Shown: positions 17,908 to 27,028 of the stretch, piece by piece
How positions within the stretch are numbered: position 1 is the first letter of the stretch
How the letters are laid out: every line of letters begins with the position of its first letter
Assembly: GCF_900142215.1 (NCBI RefSeq)
Contig: NZ_FRAC01000009.1
Span: forward strand, 186,001-250,000
Origin: Anaerocolumna jejuensis DSM 15929
GTDB taxonomy: Bacteria; Bacillota; Clostridia; Lachnospirales; Lachnospiraceae
Direction: 5' to 3'
DNA length: 64,000 bases
The notes under the pieces: generated by a model
What the model saw: only the letters and a program-made list of their open reading frames with translations
Databases searched by the model: none
Told to the model about the DNA's origin: nothing
Made by a program: the position numbers and the translations under genes

Positions 17908-18333
17908 TTACTCATCTATACCTTCTGATAGCCTGACAGCAAAATCTACCGCCTCCCGGATGTCGTTTTTATTGGGATGGCCCATTTTCATAAGTATAAA
18001 ACTTCCCTGGCAGATCAATTCCTCCACAACAGGAATTTCCTTTTCCTTTAAAAGCTTTCTGACAGTATCCTGTCCCTGCTTTTTCGTAGCACATGAAGTT
18101 ACTAAAGCAACCCTTGCCACCTTTTCTCTGTCTAAGCTTTTCACAAATGCTAAAAGCTCAGCCAGACTTTCACCTCCATAGATACCTCCAACAATAAAAA
18201 GCAAATCCACCTCTCTCAGTACAGGATTGTCCGGTACATTATCTGCCTGAATGTTAAGTGCATTGCCAATGGCCTGTGCTATTTTTTTGGAATGCCTGGT
18301 TTTGGTTGCATATACAATACGGAATCTACTCAT
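17908..18333 (-). CDS. Flavodoxin-like protein
   Basis: Small cytoplasmic protein of 141 residues with a flavodoxin fold: the phosphate-binding loop is IVYATKTRHSKKIA at residues 6-19 and the second loop is LLFIVGGIYGGE near residue 50. Flavodoxins bind FMN and carry electrons between redox partners. It overlaps the TetR gene by 8 bp and follows it in one operon, so it is presumably controlled by that repressor. ATG at 18333 follows GGGGG. The partner enzyme is not visible. Confidence 0.85.
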   Translation of the reverse strand: MSRFRIVYATKTRHSKKIAQAIGNALNIQADNVPDNPVLREVDLLFIVGGIYGGESLAELLAFVKSLDREKVARVALVTSCATKKQGQDTVRKLLKEKEIPVVEELICQGSFILMKMGHPNKNDIREAVDFAVRLSEGIDE

Positions 18334-18892
18334 GATTAAGAACCCCCTTTAAAATAATATCAAATTGAACCTGAAACAGCTCTTCTGCCTGCTCCATTGT
18401 TAAATCCGTATGCCTTGAAATCATAAGATTAAATCCCAGAAAGGAGCTCCAGATGGAAAACGCGGCTTTCTCAGAATCTATCTCCTTGATAATTCCGCTC
18501 TCCATTCCTTGCTTTAACCTGTCACTCAGATGGGAAATCCATTCCGGTCTATCAGACCTTCGTCTGCTATACTTGTGGAGAACAATCAGATTATATTTTT
18601 CCGGTTCATCAAAAGCCAGCTTCATAATTCTTTTGAATACAACTTCCATTTCAGAGACAACATCCTTTTGATTTTTCAGCAATTCAGCAATTTGGGCATG
18701 AAGCCATGCTGTCTCAGCTAATTCTATGGCATCGATGATTTCCTGCTTATCCTTGAAATGATGATAGACAACACCGGTAGAATATTTCATCCTTTTTATG
18801 ATTTTTCGAATGGAGACTTCCTCAAAGCCTTCCTGAATTCCAATTTCCAATGCCGTATCCAGAATTGCCTGACGAATCATCTCACTTCGCAT
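18326..18892 (-). CDS. TetR family repressor, operonic with flavodoxin
   Basis: DNA-binding repressor of 188 residues. The N-terminal helix-turn-helix region reads SIRKIIKRMKYSTGVVYHHFKDKQEI (residues about 30-55), typical of TetR proteins. The remaining all-helical part is the ligand domain. I prefer ATG at 18892 behind GAGAAGAG; a GTG at 18922 has badly spaced purines. The gene overlaps the flavodoxin-like gene, and 18 bp direct repeats lie just upstream as likely operator sites. Confidence 0.85.
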   Translation of the reverse strand: MRSEMIRQAILDTALEIGIQEGFEEVSIRKIIKRMKYSTGVVYHHFKDKQEIIDAIELAETAWLHAQIAELLKNQKDVVSEMEVVFKRIMKLAFDEPEKYNLIVLHKYSRRRSDRPEWISHLSDRLKQGMESGIIKEIDSEKAAFSIWSSFLGFNLMISRHTDLTMEQAEELFQVQFDIILKGVLNHE

Positions 18893-18934
18893 TTTTTGCT
18901 CTTCTCTTGCCAACAGGTGCACCTCTTATTTTCA

Positions 18935-18982
18935 TAACATAGTATTTTTTAATAACAAAGTATTTTTTAATAACAGTGTTAT
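18935..18982. promoter_or_regulatory. 18 bp direct repeats upstream of TetR/flavodoxin operon
   Basis: TAACATAGTATTTTTTAA is followed immediately by TAACAAAGTATTTTTTAA, then a third partial copy beginning TAACAGTG. The outer ends form a dyad (ATAACA...TGTTAT). The position, 43 bp before the repressor start, fits an autoregulatory operator. Confidence 0.55.
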
Positions 18983-19134
18983 GAGAATGATAATATATGG
19001 AGCATAGATTGTCAATATCAAGTGTAAATTCTATGGCAAACTATTAATTTATTGCAGACCATCAATGTATAGTCGATTAGCCGATTTTGCATAGCAGATT
19101 GCCTATTTGATTAGCCTTTTCCATAATGTAAAAA

Positions 19135-19230
19135 AGCCAGTACTTTACTCATATTGAACTGACCTCCTATAAGTTAGATTTTTAGTTCTAATTTATGAAG
19201 GCAGTTCAATCTGAGCAAAAAACTGACTTT
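19135..19230. repeat. Long imperfect inverted repeat, about 96 bp
   Basis: Two arms of about 44 bases, each containing ATTGAACTG and ATAA[GA]TTAGA, face each other across a short T-rich loop, with roughly four in five positions paired. It lies between the TetR upstream region and the nitroreductase stop codon. It may be a small non-autonomous element or an elaborate terminator; there is nothing else in this gap. Confidence 0.6.
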
Positions 19231-19246
19231 CTGATATAACTATTTT

Positions 19247-19915
19247 TTATTTCCACAAAACCACATCGTCCAGAGGCTGTCTGGTTTTCTCAAATTGGGG
19301 CGTTCCGCTGCGATAACCGAAACCTGCCATAACCGATACACCAAAATGCTTTGGATCCATAAGTCCTTCCTCAGCCAGGAGCTGATCTACTGCTTTCTGA
19401 TTGAAGCCCTCAATTGGACAGGAATCGATGCCAAGAAGGGCTGCGGCTGTCAGCATATTAGCCATTACAATGTAGGTCTGCTTGCTTGCCCAGTCAAATA
19501 AAGCGCGATCACTTTCCAGCAGGTTGAAATCATTTTGCTGGAAGCCTTTAAATGCCTGGCGTTTGCCTTCGGCAATATTATCCGGCAGCTTCTGTATATC
19601 CTTCATGATATGTGTGAGATAATCGGAGTCGAAAACCGTATCGGCCTTTCTGCGTGCAAGAAGAATTACCAGATGGCTGGCTCCGTCTAGACTGTTCTGG
19701 GCACCCCAGGCTATGGGATAAAGTTTCTTTTTCAAATCTGCGTCCTGCAGTACAATCAATTTCCACGGCTCAAAACCGAAGGAACTCGGTGAGAGATGCG
19801 CAGCTTCCAGAATGGTGTCAAAATCTTCCCCTGACACGGATTTTGTGGAGTCAAACTGCTTGCAGGCGTGGCGGAAGCGGAATGCATCCAGAATGGTTTG
19901 ATTCATATTACTCAT
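19247..19915 (-). CDS. NAD(P)H-dependent nitroreductase (NfsB-like)
   Basis: FMN-dependent oxidoreductase of 222 residues. The N-terminal FMN-binding segment is FRHACKQFDSTKSV, with HLSPSSFGFEPWKL near residue 45 and LGIDSCPIEGF near residue 165, all typical of NfsB/YdgI-like nitroreductases that reduce nitroaromatics or quinones. The start is ATG at 19915 with AAGGTGG upstream; an in-frame codon 102 bases earlier lies in the promoter region. It is divergent from an HxlR regulator, the usual partner of such enzymes. Confidence 0.92.
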   Translation of the reverse strand: MSNMNQTILDAFRFRHACKQFDSTKSVSGEDFDTILEAAHLSPSSFGFEPWKLIVLQDADLKKKLYPIAWGAQNSLDGASHLVILLARRKADTVFDSDYLTHIMKDIQKLPDNIAEGKRQAFKGFQQNDFNLLESDRALFDWASKQTYIVMANMLTAAALLGIDSCPIEGFNQKAVDQLLAEEGLMDPKHFGVSVMAGFGYRSGTPQFEKTRQPLDDVVLWK

Positions 19916-20049
19916 GGTATTATTACCACCTTTCCTTTTGATAGAAACATAGTAGCATATAATATTCGGATGTTGAAGTACGCAAAATAATGATATATAA
20001 TATACTAAATGTAACATTACTATCTTTTTTATATTATTGGAGAAAAACT

Positions 20050-20424
20050 ATGGAAAATAATAATATTCTGATTCCGGATTGCCCCAACAGGGTCTGCCCG
20101 GTGGAAACTACTTTAAACATTATGAGCGGTAAATGGAAGGGAATTATCCTCTTCCGGCTGCTTGGCGGAAAGAAACGCTTTGGCGAGCTCAAAAAACTTA
20201 TGCCCACCATCACCTTCCGAACTTTAACACTGCAGCTGCGGCAGCTGGAGCAGGATGGAATCGTCCAGCGCACCGTATACGCAGAAGTACCGCCCCGTGT
20301 AGATTACGCACTTACTGCCCTTGGGGAGTCCATGCGCCCCATCATTCAGGCAATGTATGATTGGGGCACAGATTATCAAAAAACCAGAGTGGATACCAAC
20401 AGCTCTGAATTAGAATCGGAGTGA
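20050..20424 (+). CDS. HxlR family transcriptional regulator
   Basis: Winged-helix regulator of 124 residues. The HxlR signature is complete: CPVETTLNIMSGKWKGIILF at residues 16-35, RFGELKKLMPTITFRTLTLQL, and the wing VYAEVPPRVDYALTALG. Two N-terminal cysteines (CPNRVCPVE) could act as redox sensors, as in YodB/HypR relatives. ATG at 20050 with GGAG 8 bases upstream is preferred to 19990. The divergent nitroreductase across a 134 bp gap is its probable target. Confidence 0.9.
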   Translation: MENNNILIPDCPNRVCPVETTLNIMSGKWKGIILFRLLGGKKRFGELKKLMPTITFRTLTLQLRQLEQDGIVQRTVYAEVPPRVDYALTALGESMRPIIQAMYDWGTDYQKTRVDTNSSELESE

Positions 20425-20464
20425 TACTTTCTCTACTATTTACCAATTTCTGAACTCCTGAACT

Positions 20465-20511
20465 CCGCTATTTTTCCTGGCTGTCTTTATGGCAGCCAGG
20501 AAAAATGGCGG
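20465..20511. terminator. Strong hairpin after HxlR gene
   Basis: Arms of 19 bp (CCGCTATTTTTCCTGGCTG and its near-perfect complement) enclose a 9-base loop 40 bp past the HxlR stop. There is no T-run directly after it, but an A/T-rich arm lies within the stem. Confidence 0.65.
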
Positions 20512-20833
20512 AACTGTAATTTATATATGTATTAAATGTTAATATAATTAGCACCAGAAATTATATTGCTCTTGACATTATATATTTCCGCTGATAATAT
20601 ATGCATATATAATGTTATTACCAGTACTATTTATCAAACATAGCTATTTGTATTATTTGTATGGCATAGTTTTAATATTAATATCATGTGCCCAATTATA
20701 TGTATTACTTAATATATTGCTTAATATGTATTACTTAAAACTTATTGGCATAATTACACTCTGCGCAAATATATGTATATACATGTATTTAAAATAACTT
20801 GGAAATAAATCTGGAAAAGGGAGACATTCTAAA
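20512..20833. other. Very AT-rich gap before the QueG-like gene
   Basis: This 320 bp stretch is strongly AT-rich. The only open frame (20612-20797) is leucine/isoleucine-rich without a convincing ribosome binding site, so I do not call a gene. The GGGAG at 20819 serves the next gene. Confidence 0.4.
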
Positions 20834-21892
20834 ATGGAACAAATAGAAAAACTGATTCAAAGAAAAGCCCTTGAACTAGGCTATGAAAAGTGCGGTATTA
20901 TTCCGGTACACCTTCTGGAAGGGTATAAGGAAAAACTAAATGAAAGGGTGCAAAAGGTTGCCGAGTCTGAGGCATTTTATAAGGGAAAGCAGCACCTTGC
21001 ACATTTTGAAAAGGAATTCCCCTGGGCGAAGTCCGTTGTTGTTCTGACGGTTCCCCAGACCCAGTACAAGGTCCCGGAAGCTGTCGGAGGCCATATTGCC
21101 AAATCCTATCTGTTCGATTCCCGCGTTGATGAACAAACGAAGGAACACCAGCACAGTCTGAGTCTTGAGGCATATATGAAGGAACTTGGTCTGCGGGTAT
21201 CCACTGAGCGCAAATATGGAATTGTCGGACTTCGCTGGGCTGCAATGCAGGCTGGCCTTGGGATTATCCGCAGAAATAATTTTTTCTATTCTGAGTCCGG
21301 CTCCTGGGTCCGGCTGGAAGCATTCCTGACTGACCGGGACATGGAACTCATAGAAAAACCAAGGTTTACTCCCTGTCCCAAGAACTGTGACCGCTGCATC
21401 AAGGCCTGCCCCACTTCTTCCCTTTGTGACGCTTATACCATGAACCCCCTCCGGTGCGTTTCTTTTCTGACAACCTTCAGCGGAAGAGACCTGCCCCAGG
21501 AACCCCTGGCAGCAGATTTCGGTGAATGGATTTATGGCTGTGACATTTGCCAGGAAGTCTGTCCTATGAACCATGGGAAGTGGACGGGCAGCGAGGAGTT
21601 TCCCGGACTGACCGAGCTGGCTCCTTCTCTTACGGTGGAAACCATTATGAAAATGGACGAAGAATTCTACCGGCAGAAGGTACAGCCGAAGTTTTTCTAT
21701 CTTACACCGGATGAACTATGGAAATGGCAGGTGAACGCCCTCAATTACATGAATAATAATTATCAGGAGCATTTTGAGCAAATCATTCTTGAGGCCTGCG
21801 GAAGCAGTTTCGAAAAAGTACGGGAAATGGCAGTAGCTATCTGTAAAAGTCATGAAATCCATGTAGAAAAAGAATTAGCTTCTTATGAATAG
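20834..21892 (+). CDS. QueG-like iron-sulfur protein (epoxyqueuosine reductase family)
   Basis: Cytoplasmic redox protein of 352 residues. After an N-terminal cobalamin-binding-like domain (including YGIVGLRWAAMQAGLGIIRRNN near residue 128), two 4Fe-4S sites are seen: CPKNCDRCIKACPTSS near residue 180 and CDICQEVCPMNHG near residue 238. True QueG reduces epoxyqueuosine in tRNA modification using B12; this sequence is longer at the N-terminus and divergent, so it could be a paralogue acting on another substrate. ATG at 20834 follows GGGAG. No queuosine genes are adjacent. Confidence 0.75.
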   Translation: MEQIEKLIQRKALELGYEKCGIIPVHLLEGYKEKLNERVQKVAESEAFYKGKQHLAHFEKEFPWAKSVVVLTVPQTQYKVPEAVGGHIAKSYLFDSRVDEQTKEHQHSLSLEAYMKELGLRVSTERKYGIVGLRWAAMQAGLGIIRRNNFFYSESGSWVRLEAFLTDRDMELIEKPRFTPCPKNCDRCIKACPTSSLCDAYTMNPLRCVSFLTTFSGRDLPQEPLAADFGEWIYGCDICQEVCPMNHGKWTGSEEFPGLTELAPSLTVETIMKMDEEFYRQKVQPKFFYLTPDELWKWQVNALNYMNNNYQEHFEQIILEACGSSFEKVREMAVAICKSHEIHVEKELASYE

Positions 21893-22034
21893 TAAAGGAA
21901 CTTCTCTTTATGATAAATAAATGAACTTCTTCCAACGACAATAAATGAGCGAGCTAATCCCCGCTGCTTGACAAGCTGGCTTTTTCCCTTTATTGTTATA
22001 TCTGCATACATTTCCCTATGGGAGGTAATATAGA

Positions 22035-22478
22035 ATGGATCAAAAGAACAGTAAGGAGCCAAGACTTGAGAATTGCGCCTGCAGGAATCTTAGAATGACG
22101 ACCCGTGTGGTCACACAATATTATGACAGGGCACTTCAGGACTCCGGTTTAAAATCCACACAATTTGCTCTGCTAAACGATATCTCCTCAAAGGAGGACG
22201 GCATTTCAGTAAACGAGCTGGCAGAGTACTCTATGATGGATCAGACAACAGTCACACGTAATATTGAAATTCTTCGCAAGAAGGGTTATGTGGATATTAA
22301 AACGGAGGAAAAGGACTCACGAAAGAAACGGATTACAGTAAGTGAAGCCGGTAAGGATAAGCTAAAGGCAGCTACTCCTCCCTGGAAAGATGCTCAAATC
22401 AAATTGCAGCAGACCATCGGACTGGAACGGTATAAAGTACTATTGGAAACCCTCTCACTTTTAAGGGAACTAACTTAG
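22035..22478 (+). CDS. MarR family transcriptional regulator
   Basis: Winged-helix regulator of 147 residues. The recognition region (ISVNELAEYSMMDQTTVTRN, then LRKKGYVDIKTEEKDSRKKRI) lies at residues 55-100. The first residues contain a Cys pair in ENCACRNLR, which could allow thiol control. ATG at 22035 is preceded by GGGAGG. It stands 142 bp behind the QueG-like gene and has no divergent partner, so its target is unclear. Confidence 0.88.
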   Translation: MDQKNSKEPRLENCACRNLRMTTRVVTQYYDRALQDSGLKSTQFALLNDISSKEDGISVNELAEYSMMDQTTVTRNIEILRKKGYVDIKTEEKDSRKKRITVSEAGKDKLKAATPPWKDAQIKLQQTIGLERYKVLLETLSLLRELT

Positions 22479-22623
22479 ATAATCCTGCTAAAGACTGTAG
22501 GGAAGCCTGTCTTGAAACACTTTTTATTGCTGAAATATTCGGATATATTTTCATCCTTCTCAAATTTTAAGTTTATTAAATTAAGGCGTAAAAGCTAAGT
22601 ACCACTTTTACGCCTTCAATTTT

Positions 22624-22738
22624 CCTTTGCTTATTTTATCCTTTGCTTATTTTATTCTTTGTTTACTTTATCCTTTGTTTATTTTTCCTGTGCTAATTTT
22701 TTCCAGTACGAATTTATCCTGTGCTATTTTTATCCTGC
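22624..22738. repeat. Minisatellite, about seven 15-16 bp units
   Basis: Head-to-tail variants of TTTGCTTATTTTATCC, drifting towards TGTGCTATTTTTATCC at the right end. The rest of the 296 bp gap between the MarR gene and the ABC exporter stop codon shows no gene. On the minus strand each unit contains AAAGGA. Confidence 0.8.
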
Positions 22739-22774
22739 GAAACCTTCCTTATCATTATTTCAAATCCAGCTCTC

Positions 22775-24628
22775 TTATGCGGCTGGTTCAAATTGGCTGT
22801 TGTAAAGATCCGCATAGAAACCGCTATTTTCGAGCAGCTCCTCATGACTGCCGCTTTCAATTATATCGCCGTCCTTCATAACCAGGATCAAATCAGCGTT
22901 TTTAATAGTGGAAAGCCTGTGTGCTATGACAAAGGATGTTCTGCCCTCTGTCAGTTTATCCATTGCTTTCTGAACGATTCTCTCAGTTCTGGTATCAACA
23001 GAGCTGGTTGCTTCATCCAGTATCAGCAGCGGCGCATTCTGTATCATGGCACGTGCAATGGTAATCAGCTGCTTTTGACCTTCCGATAGGCTTGCCTTGT
23101 CGTTAAGTACGGTATCATATCCATCAGGAAGCGTCTTGATGAAATGATGCAATCCGACTGTCTTACAGGCAGCAACCACCTGCTCCTCCGTAACCCCTTT
23201 CTTGCTGTATACAATATTCTCCCGAATAGTTCCCTCAAATATCCATGTATCCTGCAGGACCATACCGAACTGTTCATGTACATTTTCCCGGGGAACCTGG
23301 CTGATCGGTGTCTTATCCACGAGGATCTCACCGCCGTCCAACTCATAGAACCGCATAAGCAGATTCACTATTGTTGTCTTACCTGCGCCGGTGGGTCCGA
23401 CAATTGCAACCTTTTGCCCTGCCTTAATTTCGGCAGAGAAGTCATGAATTATAGTCTTATCCGGAGTATATCCGAATTTTACATGCCTGAATTCCACATC
23501 CCCTTTAATATTCGAAAGCTTCTTCCTCTTTTGGCTTTCATCCGTTAATTCCTCTTCATCGAGGAATTCAAATACACGTTCTCCTGCCGCGGCGGTTCTC
23601 TGCAGATTGTTAAAGGCCTGCGCAATCTGTGACATTGGCTGTGTAAACAAGCGGACATACATGGTAAATGCAACAATAACGCCAAAGGTAATTGTTCCGT
23701 TCATGGCAAGGGCTGCACCGACCACACACACAGCCACATAACCCAGATTACCCACAAAGCCCATGATGGGTATCATCAGTCCTGACAAAAACTGAGACTT
23801 CCATGCACTCTTGTAAAGCTTTCCGTTTATCTTTTCAAAGGTATTCTTTGCATCCCTGCCACCGTTATATACCTTGACAACATTATGGCCCGTATAGATT
23901 TCTTCTATATGACCGTTGATATTTCCAAGCTCCCTTTGCTGTTCACTGAAAAATTTCTGGGTCTTGCTCATAATGAATATCATCAGGATAAAGCCTATTA
24001 CACCGGAACCGACTGCAGTAAGGGCCATAATCCAATTGTTGTAGAACATCATAATAAGGGAACCCACGAACATTGTGACGGAAGTAATCAGGGTACCGAT
24101 ACTTTGATTCAGGGTCTGGCCTATGGCGTCGACATCGTTAGTCACCCGGCTTAAAACGTCTCCATGGCTTGTTTTATCAAAATATCGAAGGGGCAGGCGG
24201 TTAATTTTCCCGGAAATATCCGTACGCATTTTTTTAGAAATTTTCTGGGTCATTGTTGCCATAATAAAGCTTTGAATCAGGTTCAGCAGCATGGAACCTA
24301 CATAAAAGAATACAAGGAGCCAGGTAATATTCGCTACCGCATTCATATCGATGCTTTTAAATACCGGAACCCCTTTCACCAGCATTGGAAGGCCTTTACT
24401 GATTTCATTTGTCAGGTCCTTCAGCTTATCCGGACCGATAATCTGGAACACTGTACCCAGGGCTGCGGTAATCAGTGCTATTATAATAACCGGTAAATAG
24501 CTTTTACAGTATTGCAGCAGTTTTACCATTGTCCCTTTAAAGTTTTTTGGTTTTTCAGCGGGACCCGCCATACCGCCTCTTCCACCCATTGGACCTTGAG
24601 CGGGTCTTGTTTTTATATTTTCACTCAT
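22775..24628 (-). CDS. ABC exporter subunit, catalytically complete half
   Basis: Membrane ABC exporter half-transporter of 617 residues: six helices in residues 45-345, then the ATPase domain with Walker A GPTGAGKTT, signature LSEGQ and Walker B LLILDEATSSVD with the catalytic Glu. It begins with a Gly/Met-rich leader. Its ATG overlaps the end of the partner gene by 4 bp (ATGA), which implies a heterodimer of the BmrCD/LmrCD or TM287/288 type that expels drugs or lipophilic compounds. The upstream MarR gene likely controls both. Confidence 0.93.
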   Translation of the reverse strand: MSENIKTRPAQGPMGGRGGMAGPAEKPKNFKGTMVKLLQYCKSYLPVIIIALITAALGTVFQIIGPDKLKDLTNEISKGLPMLVKGVPVFKSIDMNAVANITWLLVFFYVGSMLLNLIQSFIMATMTQKISKKMRTDISGKINRLPLRYFDKTSHGDVLSRVTNDVDAIGQTLNQSIGTLITSVTMFVGSLIMMFYNNWIMALTAVGSGVIGFILMIFIMSKTQKFFSEQQRELGNINGHIEEIYTGHNVVKVYNGGRDAKNTFEKINGKLYKSAWKSQFLSGLMIPIMGFVGNLGYVAVCVVGAALAMNGTITFGVIVAFTMYVRLFTQPMSQIAQAFNNLQRTAAAGERVFEFLDEEELTDESQKRKKLSNIKGDVEFRHVKFGYTPDKTIIHDFSAEIKAGQKVAIVGPTGAGKTTIVNLLMRFYELDGGEILVDKTPISQVPRENVHEQFGMVLQDTWIFEGTIRENIVYSKKGVTEEQVVAACKTVGLHHFIKTLPDGYDTVLNDKASLSEGQKQLITIARAMIQNAPLLILDEATSSVDTRTERIVQKAMDKLTEGRTSFVIAHRLSTIKNADLILVMKDGDIIESGSHEELLENSGFYADLYNSQFEPAA

Positions 24629-26385
24629 ATTGCAAGTTCCTCCTCACTTAACTGTGACATGGCAATTTCCTTATATACCTCACATGTCTTTAAAAGCTCA
24701 TCATGCTTGCCATGGCCCACAACTCTGCCTTCCTCCAGCACGATAATCTGATCGGCATCCATTACTGTTCCGATACGCTGGGCAACAATTAAGCTGGTCA
24801 CCCCTGCTGTTTCTTTTTTCAGTGCTGTACGCAGCACCCGGTCAGTCTTATAATCAAGCGCCGAAAAGCTGTCATCAAAAATGTAGATTTCCGGCTTACG
24901 GCATACGGCACGGGCTATGGCAAGGCGCTGTTTCTGTCCGCCGGATACATTAGCACCGCCTTGTGCAATATCTGCCTCATACTGTCCGTCCATGTTCTCC
25001 ACGAATTCCGCACCCTGGGCAATCCGAAGAGCCTGCTTGATTTCTTCTTTCATAGGTTTGGCACGGCCGTTGTCACCATAGCCCACATTGGAGCTTACGG
25101 TTCCCTTGAATAAAACTGCTTTTTGCGGCACGTAACCAATTTTATTATGGAGGGCTTCCTGGGTGTACTCTTTTACATTCATACCATCGATAAGGACTTT
25201 CCCCTTCGTTGTATCAAAAAAGCGTGGTACAAGATTGACCAGCGTGGTCTTGCCGCTGCCTGTGGCACCAATGAAAGCCACTGTTTCACCCTTTTTGACC
25301 GAAAAGCTGACATCCTGCAGTACATAATCAGCTGCACCCGGATACTGAAAGCTGACATGGTCAAAGGTAACCTCTCCCTCACTTCCCGGTTTTCCTGCCG
25401 TTGCCCTGCCTTCGGTAATAACCGGCTCAATATCCAGTACCTCGTTAATACGCCTGGCAGAAACAGAGGCCCTGGGGAGCATGACGAACATCATGACAAC
25501 CATCATGAACGCCATAATAATCTGCATGGAGTAGGAAGAAAAGACAACCATGTTAGAGAACAGTGACAACTTATCCATGGCTTGTGCCGAATTGATGAGA
25601 TAGGCGCCAATCCAGTAAATGGCAAGAGTAAGTCCGCTCATCATCAAGCTTAGGACCGGCATCATTACAGCCATGCCCTTGCTGGTAAACAACTGTGTCG
25701 ATGTCAGGCTTTCGTTTGCAGCTTCAAATTTATCTTCCTGGTAATTCTCGGCGTTATAGGCACGAACCACCCTCAGGCCTGTAAGATTTTCCATAGTAAC
25801 ACGATTCAGACCGTCGGTAAGTGTCTGCATCATCTTGAATTTTGGCATTATCAGAGCCATAATGACAGCCATCATGACAATGAGGAATAACAATACAACT
25901 CCGGTGGCAAGCGTCCATTCAAACCCTTTTCCTGCAATCTTGGCGATTGCCCATACTGCCGTAATAGGCGCTTTAATTATCATTTGCAGTCCCATAATCA
26001 CCAGCATTTGAATCTGTGTAACATCATTGGTGGAACGTGTAATAAGACTTGCTGTAGAGAATCGGCTTATTTCTGCCATTGAAAAGGAATCTACTTTGTC
26101 ATACAGCAGACTGCGCAGCCTTTGGGAAAAGGATGCGGCTATCCGTGCCGCGAAGAAGCCGACGGCAATGGATGAGGCAAGGCTTCCAAGGGCACAGAGC
26201 AGCATATACCCTCCGGCTTCCCAGATATCTGCCATTTTGCTTCCCGCTGTTTGTGTTAATCTTGTAATCTCAGACATATAATCCGGCAATTTCAGATCAA
26301 GCCATACCTGTGTGACAATAAACACAAGGCTGATGATGACCTGGAGCCATTCTATCCGGTTCAGTCGTTTCAGAATTTTAATCAT
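24625..26385 (-). CDS. ABC exporter subunit with degenerate Walker B
   Basis: Half-transporter of 586 residues, first of the heterodimer pair. The membrane domain spans residues 15-320; the ATPase domain has Walker A GATGSGKTT, signature VSGGQ, and Walker B IYIFDDSFSALD, where Asp replaces the catalytic Glu. Such asymmetry, one degenerate and one competent site, is typical of TM287/288-like heterodimers. The start is ATG at 26385 behind GGAGG, five codons inside the longest frame. It is preceded by a MarR gene and a probable MarR operator. Confidence 0.92.
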   Translation of the reverse strand: MIKILKRLNRIEWLQVIISLVFIVTQVWLDLKLPDYMSEITRLTQTAGSKMADIWEAGGYMLLCALGSLASSIAVGFFAARIAASFSQRLRSLLYDKVDSFSMAEISRFSTASLITRSTNDVTQIQMLVIMGLQMIIKAPITAVWAIAKIAGKGFEWTLATGVVLLFLIVMMAVIMALIMPKFKMMQTLTDGLNRVTMENLTGLRVVRAYNAENYQEDKFEAANESLTSTQLFTSKGMAVMMPVLSLMMSGLTLAIYWIGAYLINSAQAMDKLSLFSNMVVFSSYSMQIIMAFMMVVMMFVMLPRASVSARRINEVLDIEPVITEGRATAGKPGSEGEVTFDHVSFQYPGAADYVLQDVSFSVKKGETVAFIGATGSGKTTLVNLVPRFFDTTKGKVLIDGMNVKEYTQEALHNKIGYVPQKAVLFKGTVSSNVGYGDNGRAKPMKEEIKQALRIAQGAEFVENMDGQYEADIAQGGANVSGGQKQRLAIARAVCRKPEIYIFDDSFSALDYKTDRVLRTALKKETAGVTSLIVAQRIGTVMDADQIIVLEEGRVVGHGKHDELLKTCEVYKEIAMSQLSEEELAI

Positions 26386-26401
26386 AGGGTTAACCTCCAT
26401 T

Positions 26402-26437
26402 TAATAATAGTGTTCGATTCTAATAGTGTTAGCAATA
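26402..26437. promoter_or_regulatory. Candidate MarR operator before the ABC exporter genes
   Basis: Two copies of TAATAGTGTT (at 26405 and 26421, 16 bp apart) lie just upstream of the exporter start. The same motif lies upstream of the MarR gene at 26954, which suggests that one regulator binds both places. Confidence 0.5.
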
Positions 26438-26448
26438 TAGGTATTGAA

Positions 26449-26475
26449 AGGCGGTCACTGTTTTAGTGACCGCTA
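26449..26475 (-). terminator. Hairpin directly after MarR gene
   Basis: Perfect 9 bp arms GCGGTCACT and AGTGACCGC with a 5-base loop begin at the MarR stop codon and are followed by CCTTTC on the minus strand. It probably acts as a partial terminator between the regulator and the exporter genes. Confidence 0.6.
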
Positions 26476-26910
26476 CTTTATTTTATCTTTATTCTGTGAT
26501 GCAAATTCCGCAATTCTTCCGGTAATTCGTACACATTCCCGGGCATCCTGCTCGCCTAACATCCCGAGGACTCCCGCCATGATTTCCATAGCCTCCTGAT
26601 GGTGTTTTTCCGCAAAAGCCTTTCCCTTAGGTGTAAGGTCTACTAAAATCTTTCTGCGGTCGCTGGTATTAATTTGCCGTGTAACCATTTCTTTTCTCTC
26701 CAGGCTGTTCAAGGCAGCAGCAACACGTGCAGAGCTGATACCCATTTTATTGCTGATTTCACTGGGCAGTACAGACCTTTTGTTAAGAGCAAGAAACTGG
26801 AGTACGAACTGCTCACCCTGCATGGATTCACTGATTTGCTTTTGAGGCCCTGCCTGCCTTATTTTATGCATATTTTGCATAAGCTCGAAAGCCAGCTCTT
26901 TATAATCCAA
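26473..26910 (-). CDS. MarR family regulator of the ABC exporter
   Basis: Winged-helix regulator of 145 residues with the MarR recognition segment LPSEISNKMGISSARVAAALN and wing ERKEMVTRQINTSDRRKILV. The best ribosome binding site, GGGAGG, precedes a TTG at 26910; an ATG 21 bases upstream lies on top of that site, so I take the TTG start. The gene is followed by the two ABC exporter genes on the same strand, the common MarR-exporter layout in Lachnospiraceae, and shared TAATAGTGTT motifs support autoregulation. Confidence 0.87.
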   Translation of the reverse strand: MDYKELAFELMQNMHKIRQAGPQKQISESMQGEQFVLQFLALNKRSVLPSEISNKMGISSARVAAALNSLERKEMVTRQINTSDRRKILVDLTPKGKAFAEKHHQEAMEIMAGVLGMLGEQDARECVRITGRIAEFASQNKDKIK

Positions 26911-26936
26911 CTTAAAACCTCCCTGCTTCATTTATC

Positions 26937-26969
26937 TAACCCTGTTAGTATTATAATAGTGTTAATATT
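26937..26969. promoter_or_regulatory. Candidate MarR operator upstream of its own gene
   Basis: CTGTTAGTATTATAATAG is followed by TGTTAATATT, forming overlapping copies of the (T)AATAGTGTTA motif also found before the ABC exporter at 26402-26437. It lies 27 bp before the TTG start, over the probable promoter. Confidence 0.5.
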
Positions 26970-27028
26970 TTAAGTCAAGAGATATTTTTCATTTTATATA
27001 AATTTAATCCGGGTGTCAGAATGTCATG

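Noticed and set aside
20612..20797. Small Leu/Ile/Tyr-rich plus-strand frame
   Set aside because: Extremely AT-rich sequence without a ribosome binding site; such frames arise by chance.
20936..21574. Minus-strand frame of 212 codons
   Set aside because: Antisense to the QueG-like gene, which has two clear iron-sulfur motifs.
22479..22774. Possible small RNA in the gap before the ABC exporter
   Set aside because: Only the T-rich minisatellite is visible; there is no promoter-terminator pair.
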